From an uncultured Collinsella sp. (lineage in GTDB: Bacteria; Actinomycetota; Coriobacteriia; Coriobacteriales; Coriobacteriaceae): 5,540 bases of DNA. How positions within the stretch are numbered: the first letter of the stretch is position 1; each line of letters opens with the position of its first letter. Location of the stretch: NCBI GenBank assembly GCA_900754435.1, contig CAAECT010000104.1:1-5540 (forward strand), written 5' to 3'. Shown piece after piece: positions 1 to 3,642 of the stretch. Under the pieces are notes generated by a model. The model was not told the DNA's origin, ran no database searches, and worked only from the letters and a program-made list of their open reading frames with translations. The position numbers and the translations under genes were made by a program.

Positions 1-218
1 CGGACGCCGCCAACGTCCACCCACTCGGCCGCGAGCGAGACGCTTGGCATGAGCAGCGAGCTTACCGTAAGCGCGCATACGGCGCCTACAACGATGCGGC
101 GCGTCACGCGGCGCCAGCTGCCGTGTGCGAGCAGCGTGCGACGGCACACGTCGGGCTCGACAAAATGGGCTCCAGAGGTTTTGTCATTGCGCTTGGGGGT
201 CGTGAACAAGGCGGCCAT
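1..218 (-). CDS. Exported protein of unknown function, N-terminal fragment
   Basis: This is the 5' end of a gene that continues past the left edge; 72 full codons are visible. The start at 218 is chosen because GGGAG lies five bases upstream on the minus strand. In-frame ATGs at 230 and 236 lack a comparable site. The protein opens with about 38 polar residues, then a basic stretch (WRRVTRR, about residues 35-41), a hydrophobic core (about 42-58, IVVGAVCALTVSSLLMP) and a likely signal peptidase site SLA/AEW after residue 63. This is a signal peptide with an unusually long n-region, so the protein is probably secreted or surface exposed. Only about nine residues of the mature part are visible (AEWVDVGGV), too few to assign a family. 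It lies downstream of the purine permease on the same strand, but the terminator at 355-399 separates them. No convincing promoter was found in the 219-354 gap. Confidence 0.75.
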   Translation of the reverse strand, partial: MAALFTTPKRNDKTSGAHFVEPDVCRRTLLAHGSWRRVTRRIVVGAVCALTVSSLLMPSVSLAAEWVDVGGV

Positions 219-233
219 GGTTACTCCCATCCT

Positions 234-246
234 CATAGGGCCTATG
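234..246. repeat. Short palindrome upstream of exported-protein gene
   Basis: The sequence CATAGG-G-CCTATG is a perfect 6+6 inverted repeat around one central base. It lies 16 to 28 bases upstream of the start codon at 218 on the minus strand, immediately upstream of the ribosome binding site. A repressor operator or a small leader hairpin is possible. A 6+6 palindrome also arises by chance fairly often, so function is unproven. Confidence 0.3.
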
Positions 247-354
247 CGATTACGTCCAGCATATCTGCAGGATGTAGCCGGCGGTAGTGCCGTTTGGAGG
301 GCAAAATGTCCAAAACTTGGGAAGCAATACATCGCGCGTCCGTGCGTTGCCTGG

Positions 355-399
355 CTTTAAAAGAAAAGCGCGGAGCCGCTCGATGCGACTCCGCGCTTT
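355..399 (-). terminator. Rho-independent terminator of the purine permease gene
   Basis: An 11-bp perfect stem pairs 365-375 (aaagcgcggag) with 389-399. A further 3-bp CGC/GCG helix inside it closes a TCGAT loop (377-379 with 385-387). Read on the minus strand, the stem is followed by the T-rich tail TTTTCTTTTAAAG (about 356-368). It lies 27 bases beyond the permease stop codon. The position and the tail direction assign it to the permease transcript and separate that transcript from the exported-protein gene downstream. Confidence 0.9.
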
Positions 400-425
400 G
401 GTGTTCTGCTTTGGCAGCTTTGCCG

Positions 426-1739
426 TTACGCTACAAAAAAGTAGACGAGGAAGGCGAGGGCTGCGATCCACATGAGCGGCTTGATCTTGGAGGCCTCGCC
501 CTTAAAGAGCGCGACGATCACGTAGGCGATAAAGCCCAGGCCAATGCCGGCAGAGATGGAGTAGGTGAAGGGCACGCCGGCGACAATCATGAACGCCGGG
601 AAACCCTGCGACACGTCGGACCAGTCGATCTCGGAGGCCTCGCTCATCATGAGGTAGCCGACGTAGACCAGAGCACCGCAGGTGGCGGCGCTGGAAACGA
701 TGGTGACGATAGGGGAGAAGAACGCGGCGAGAATGAACAGCACGCCGGTGGTGACGGAGGTGAGGCCCGTGCGGCCACCGTCGGCAGCGCCAGAGGTGGA
801 CTCGACGAAGGTGGTGATGGAGGAGACGCCCATAAAGCCACCGGCAGCAGCGGCCACGGAGTCGACGACCAGGATGGGACGGATGTCCTCGACATTGCCG
901 TCCTCGGTCAAGAACTCGCCCTGCTTGGCGACGGCCATCGCGGTGCCCATGGTGTCGAAGAAGTCACTCATGAGCAGCGAGAAGGCAACGACGAGCAGCA
1001 TCGGGTCGGTCAGAACCTTCACGATGGCCATGTTGCCATCGGCGGTGCTGGCAAACGGGGCGCCAAAGGTTGAGAAGTCGAGCGGTGCGATGAGGCCCTC
1101 GGGCGCATGGGTGACGCCCAGCGGGATACCGGCGATAACGGCGACGATGATGCCGATGAGCAGCGAACCCGGCACGTTGCGGGAAGCCAGGGCAACCGTC
1201 ACGACGATGGAGATGATGCCGACGATAAAGGTGGGTGAGGCGATGTCGCCCAGGCCGACGAGCGTACCGGCGCCAGCGGTGATGATGCCGGCGTCGCACA
1301 GGCCGATCATGGCGATGAACAGACCCAAGCCAACCGAGATGGCGTGGCGCAGGACAACCGGGATGGCATCCATGATGGCCTCGCGCAGGCCGCAAAGGAC
1401 GAGCAGCAAGATGACGATACCCTCGAGGAAGATAACGCTCATGGCCACGTGCCAGTCACCGCCGCACATGGTGGTGGCGATGCCCGCGATCATGGCGTTG
1501 ATGCCCAGGCCCGACGCGCAGGCGAGCGGGCGGTTGGCGAAGACGCCCATGCAGATGGTCATGATGCCGGCGCCCAGGCAGGTGGCGCAGGCGAGCGCTC
1601 CCGCATCGATGCCGGCGCCCGAGAGCACCGCGGGGTTGACGGCAATGATGTAGGCCATTGCCAGGAATGTTGTCAGTCCAGCGCGAAGTTCGGTCCCGAT
1701 TGTGGACTTGCGCTCACTGACGTGAAAAAGTTCGTCCAT
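426..1739 (-). CDS. NCS2 family purine base permease (AzgA/PbuG-like)
   Basis: Integral membrane transporter of 437 residues that probably imports a purine base (hypoxanthine, guanine or adenine) by proton symport for salvage. Its length matches characterised AzgA-type carriers of about 430-455 residues. Visible family signatures are GLGINA (about 77-82), SDFFDTMGT (about 258-266) and VESTSGAADGGRTGLTSV (about 312-329), whose Glu313 and the following Gly-rich stretch form part of the substrate site in this family. Most of the chain is hydrophobic, consistent with the 12-14 helix UraA-like fold; the C-terminus ends directly after a helix. The start at 1739 is preferred over an in-frame ATG at 1784, because AAGGAAAGGG ends five bases before it and the protein then begins MDELFHVSERKSTIGTELRAG, as homologues do. 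The gene has its own terminator at 355-399 and is divergent from the deformylase-like gene. Sequence alone does not fix which base is carried, so no gene symbol is given. Confidence 0.93.
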   Translation of the reverse strand: MDELFHVSERKSTIGTELRAGLTTFLAMAYIIAVNPAVLSGAGIDAGALACATCLGAGIMTICMGVFANRPLACASGLGINAMIAGIATTMCGGDWHVAMSVIFLEGIVILLLVLCGLREAIMDAIPVVLRHAISVGLGLFIAMIGLCDAGIITAGAGTLVGLGDIASPTFIVGIISIVVTVALASRNVPGSLLIGIIVAVIAGIPLGVTHAPEGLIAPLDFSTFGAPFASTADGNMAIVKVLTDPMLLVVAFSLLMSDFFDTMGTAMAVAKQGEFLTEDGNVEDIRPILVVDSVAAAAGGFMGVSSITTFVESTSGAADGGRTGLTSVTTGVLFILAAFFSPIVTIVSSAATCGALVYVGYLMMSEASEIDWSDVSQGFPAFMIVAGVPFTYSISAGIGLGFIAYVIVALFKGEASKIKPLMWIAALAFLVYFFVA

Positions 1740-1744
1740 GCATA

Positions 1745-1754
1745 CCCTTTCCTT
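1745..1754 (-). promoter_or_regulatory. Ribosome binding site setting the permease start
   Basis: The minus strand reads AAGGAAAGGG, then five bases, then ATG at 1739. This purine-rich block is the reason for preferring 1739 over the longer in-frame start at 1784. Confidence 0.75.
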
Positions 1755-1842
1755 GTTCGGCCCCGAGTTTAGGCCGATTGACACGAACTCATTTACTATA
1801 TCGCCTTTACAACCTTGCTGTTCTCACATGTTGATGTTCGGC
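1754..1842 (-). promoter_or_regulatory. Two PurBox-like direct repeats upstream of the permease
   Basis: The octamer TGTTCGGC occurs at 1754-1761 and again at 1835-1842. Read towards the permease both are GCCGAACA, with agreement at one further base. The core CCGAAC followed by A or T resembles the PurBox bound by the Bacillus PurR repressor. That would fit a purine permease, but classical PurBoxes are a divergent pair about 16-17 bases apart, while these are 81 bases apart in the same orientation. One copy touches the ribosome binding site; the other lies just upstream of the candidate promoter. Whether this organism has a PurR of that type cannot be seen here. Confidence 0.35.
1795..1823 (-). 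promoter_or_regulatory. Possible permease promoter (weak)
   Basis: On the minus strand the hexamer TATAGT (1795-1800) matches the -10 consensus in five of six positions and lies about 56 bases upstream of the permease start. The hexamer 17 bases further upstream is GAACAG, a poor -35. The call rests mainly on the -10 and the position. Confidence 0.3.
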
Positions 1843-1863
1843 GCTTTGTAGCGGACGGGCGGT

Positions 1864-1898
1864 ATTTTCCGCATGAAAATGTGTGGGTACCGTATACT
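1864..1898 (+). promoter_or_regulatory. Candidate promoter of deformylase-like gene with overlapping inverted repeat
   Basis: TATACT at 1893-1898 is a good -10 match, giving a predicted transcript start near 1905 and a short leader before the start at 1932. No good -35 lies at 16-18 bases. Instead that zone holds the perfect inverted repeat ATTTTC-CGCAT-GAAAAT (1864-1880), ending 12 bases before the -10. A weak -35 plus a dyad at that place suggests a regulator site, as inference only. Confidence 0.4.
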
Positions 1899-1931
1899 TA
1901 AGCAGTTACAACGACCCCTATGGAGGAACGT

Positions 1932-2351
1932 ATGATTAAAGAGCTCTGCCACGACGAGGCTATTCTGTCCCAGCGTTGCGAGGTCGCGACCGTCGAGGAC
2001 GAGTCGGTGGCACAGGACCTGATCGATACCATCAAGTCGCTCGACGATGCCGGCTGCCTTGCCGCCAACCAGATTGGCGTTACCAAGAAGGTTTGCGTCT
2101 ACCTGGACGATGCCGGCGAGCCCCACGTGCTCTACAACCCCCGTCTGGTGTTTGGCCTGGGCGCCAGCAAGATGGAGGAGAGCTGCCTGACGCACGAGGA
2201 GGTCACCAAGTCCACGCGCTATATCAAGTGCAAGGTTGCCTTTGACCAGATCGTCGACGGCAAGATGAAGGAGTGCCGCCGCGACTACGTGGGCTTCGAG
2301 GCACAGATGATTCAGCATATGATCGACCACTGTCTCGGCAAGTTGGTCTAA
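1932..2351 (+). CDS. Peptide deformylase-like protein with altered active site
   Basis: A 139-residue protein of the peptide deformylase family, in the short class of about 135-140 residues found in clostridia and relatives. Active members remove the formyl group from the N-terminal Met of new proteins in the cytoplasm. The metal ligands are present: Cys85 in the ESCL motif and His129 and His133 in QHMIDH. The conserved Gln47 of motif 1 is also present (GCLAANQIG, 41-49). All three motifs deviate, however. The second Gly of GxGxAAxQ aligns with Cys42, EGCLS reads ESCLT (83-87), and the catalytic Glu of HExxH is Met130, encoded by ATG at 2319-2321. The Glu is needed for catalysis in characterised enzymes, so this protein may be inactive, or may bind metal or N-termini for another purpose. 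The start at 1932 is preferred because GGAGG (1922-1926) lies five bases upstream; an in-frame ATG at 1920 overlaps that site. The stop codon lies inside the palindromic element that follows. Confidence 0.85.
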   Translation: MIKELCHDEAILSQRCEVATVEDESVAQDLIDTIKSLDDAGCLAANQIGVTKKVCVYLDDAGEPHVLYNPRLVFGLGASKMEESCLTHEEVTKSTRYIKCKVAFDQIVDGKMKECRRDYVGFEAQMIQHMIDHCLGKLV

Positions 2352-2453
2352 GGGGATCAAAGCACCGCACCTTGCCGCTCAATCGTCGCTTGCGTACCGT
2401 TAGTACGCGGCGCTCCTCTTTCGTGGCAATCTGCGGCACTTTGACCCCTTAGA
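2347..2453. repeat. 107-base nested palindromic element, MITE-like
   Basis: The outer arms 2347-2369 and 2432-2453 pair over 21 bp, with one bulged A (2356) and one 2-base mismatch. Inside, TTGCC (2372-2376) pairs with GGCAA (2425-2429), and GCGTAC (2392-2397) pairs with GTACGC (2403-2408) around a CGTTA loop. The arms begin TCTAAGGGG and end CCCCTTAGA, so the body can be read as AGGGG...CCCCT bounded by TA on each side. That is the pattern left by IS630/Tc1-like transposition into TA. Removing one TA plus the body restores TCTAGA. There is no U-run at either end, so it is not an ordinary terminator. It starts in the last sense codon of the deformylase-like gene and supplies its TAA stop. No protein is assigned to it. 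That it recurs elsewhere in the genome is inference. Confidence 0.7.
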
Positions 2454-2495
2454 CGACCTGCGGGGTTAACTTGGTTGAGTTTATCCAGCTTGAAT

Positions 2496-2538
2496 AGTCC
2501 GGGCGTGACATTGTTGTCATGTCCGGGCTTTTGTGTTT
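2496..2538 (+). terminator. Rho-independent terminator of the deformylase-like gene
   Basis: A 15-bp stem (2496-2510 with 2515-2529, three G-U pairs when transcribed) closes a TTGT loop and runs into TTTTGTGTTT. It lies 144 bases beyond the stop codon and ends before the bile salt hydrolase ribosome binding site. The hydrolase is therefore probably not co-transcribed with the gene upstream. Confidence 0.9.
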
Positions 2539-2585
2539 AGCGCCTTTTTGTTTGGTGACAATAAGCTTAGCAAGAACGTAAGGCT

Positions 2586-2591
2586 AGGAGG
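2586..2591 (+). promoter_or_regulatory. Ribosome binding site setting the bile salt hydrolase start
   Basis: A perfect AGGAGG lies four bases before the ATG at 2596. It fixes the start so that Cys is the second residue, as the enzyme family requires, and excludes the GTG-initiated extension back to 2533, which begins in the terminator tail. No convincing promoter hexamers were found between the upstream terminator and this site. Confidence 0.85.
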
Positions 2592-2595
2592 CGCT

Positions 2596-3561
2596 ATGTG
2601 CACGAGTATTCGATTTACCGATGATTCCGGCCACATGTATCTGGGACGCAACCTCGACTGGAGCTTTGACTACGGCCAACAGGTTCGCGTGATGCCGCGC
2701 GGGTTTCACATTCCGTATTCGTTTATCGACGACGCGACAGCGGCACACGCGGTGATCGGTATGTGCATCGATTACAAGAACTACCCTATGTTCTTCGATT
2801 GCGGCAACGATGCGGGCCTCGCCGTGGCGGGCCTCAATTTCCCGGGTTATGCCGAGTATGCCGAGGACCCTGTCGACGGCAAGACCAATATCGCGGCCTA
2901 CGAGTTTCCCCTCTGGGTGGCAGCGACGTTCTCGACGGTCGACGAGGTCGAGGCCGCGCTGCGCGATACGGTGATTGTCGCCAAATCTGCCGGAGAGGGG
3001 CTGGGCGTGTCGCTGCTCCATTGGATTATCGGCGACAGCCAGCGCAGCATCGTGGTCGAGATGATGGCTGACGGCCTGCATGTATACGACGATCCGGTCG
3101 ACACCCTTGCCAATCAGCCCACCTTCCCGTGGCACATGGAAAACCTGCGCACCTACATCACAGCCACAAGCGATTTTCCGCAGACGGCGACATGGCGTGG
3201 CGCCGAGCTCAAGCCCTATGGCGCGGGCGCCGGCATGCGCGGTATTCCGGGTGACTGCTATTCGCCGAGCCGTTTTGTAAAGGCGGCGTACCTCAATGCC
3301 AATTACCCGCAAAAGGAGAGCGAGGCCGAAAACGTCGTCCGCATGTTCCGTTCACTCGAGGGCGTGGTGATGACTGAGGGGGCGTCCAGGATGGGCGATG
3401 GCAAGTTCGAGAAGACTATCTACACCGGATGCTTTAGCGCGCGCACGGGCAATTATTACTACGCGATGTACGATGATCCGTCGATTCGCTACGTGAGCCT
3501 GATGGATGCCGAGGGCGCGAGCCCCGATAGGCTCGTGGTTCCCGAGCCGCGTCGTTCGTAG
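2596..3561 (+). CDS. bsh: Conjugated bile salt hydrolase (choloylglycine hydrolase)
   Basis: A cytoplasmic N-terminal nucleophile hydrolase of 321 residues, typical for the family (about 315-330), that splits glycine or taurine from conjugated bile acids. It begins MCTSIRFT, and removal of Met exposes the nucleophile Cys2. Other expected active-site residues are Arg18 and Asp21 (GRNLDW, 17-22), Asn81 (GLNFPGYAEY), Asn173 (NQPTF) and Arg226 (GIPGDCYSPSRF, 216-227). Asn at position 81 favours bile salt hydrolase over penicillin V acylase, which usually has Tyr there. There is no signal peptide or membrane segment, as usual for the family. The gene follows a terminator and ends 24 bases before a hairpin shared with the convergent Kup gene, so it is likely monocistronic. 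Family membership is near certain. Preference for tauro- or glyco-conjugates cannot be read from the sequence. Confidence 0.93.
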   Translation: MCTSIRFTDDSGHMYLGRNLDWSFDYGQQVRVMPRGFHIPYSFIDDATAAHAVIGMCIDYKNYPMFFDCGNDAGLAVAGLNFPGYAEYAEDPVDGKTNIAAYEFPLWVAATFSTVDEVEAALRDTVIVAKSAGEGLGVSLLHWIIGDSQRSIVVEMMADGLHVYDDPVDTLANQPTFPWHMENLRTYITATSDFPQTATWRGAELKPYGAGAGMRGIPGDCYSPSRFVKAAYLNANYPQKESEAENVVRMFRSLEGVVMTEGASRMGDGKFEKTIYTGCFSARTGNYYYAMYDDPSIRYVSLMDAEGASPDRLVVPEPRRS

Positions 3562-3584
3562 CTCACCGGTCCGTTGCGACATAA

Positions 3585-3620
3585 AACGGCTCCGCACCTT
3601 TTATGAGATGCGGAGCCGTT
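3585..3620. terminator. Terminator hairpin between convergent bsh and kup genes
   Basis: A perfect 12-bp stem pairs 3585-3596 (aacggctccgca) with 3609-3620 around a 12-base loop. On the minus strand it is followed by TTTTAT, so it is a good intrinsic terminator for the kup transcript, 23 bases past that stop. On the plus strand, GTCGTC follows instead of a U-run, so termination of bsh here would be weaker or depend on the hairpin alone. The 81-base gap holds no other candidate. Confidence 0.85.
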
Positions 3621-3642
3621 GTCGTCAATGGCTGGTGGCGTG

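Noticed and set aside
294..1653. Long plus-strand open frames (294-1073, 682-1653) across the permease gene
   Set aside because: Both are antisense shadows of the NCS2 permease with low-complexity translations and no motif; the minus strand carries the conserved protein.
1778..1783. Perfect TTGACA on the plus strand
   Set aside because: The hexamers 16-18 bases downstream (around TCGCCT at 1801) do not resemble a -10, and the nearest plus-strand start is about 150 bases away. The better candidate promoter is at 1893-1898.
1740..1931. Purine riboswitch in the permease leader
   Set aside because: Purine permeases often have one, but neither the three-way junction consensus nor a following terminator is visible here on the minus strand.
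2224..2439. A minus-strand 71-codon open frame over the palindromic element
   Set aside because: It overlaps the deformylase-like gene end and is mostly the palindrome. Its basic translation has no recognisable domain and no good ribosome binding site was seen.
2347..2453. CRISPR repeat or tRNA-like structure in the palindrome
   Set aside because: There is no repeated unit with spacers and no cloverleaf with anticodon and T-arm signatures; the fold is one long nested hairpin.
2533..2595. Longer N-terminus for bile salt hydrolase starting with GTG at 2533
   Set aside because: It starts in the terminator tail, lacks a ribosome binding site and would bury the Cys nucleophile that must be residue 2. 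The start at 2596 has AGGAGG just upstream.
1932..3561. An operon of the deformylase-like gene and bsh
   Set aside because: A strong 15-bp terminator with a T-run (2496-2538) separates them, as does the 107-base palindrome.
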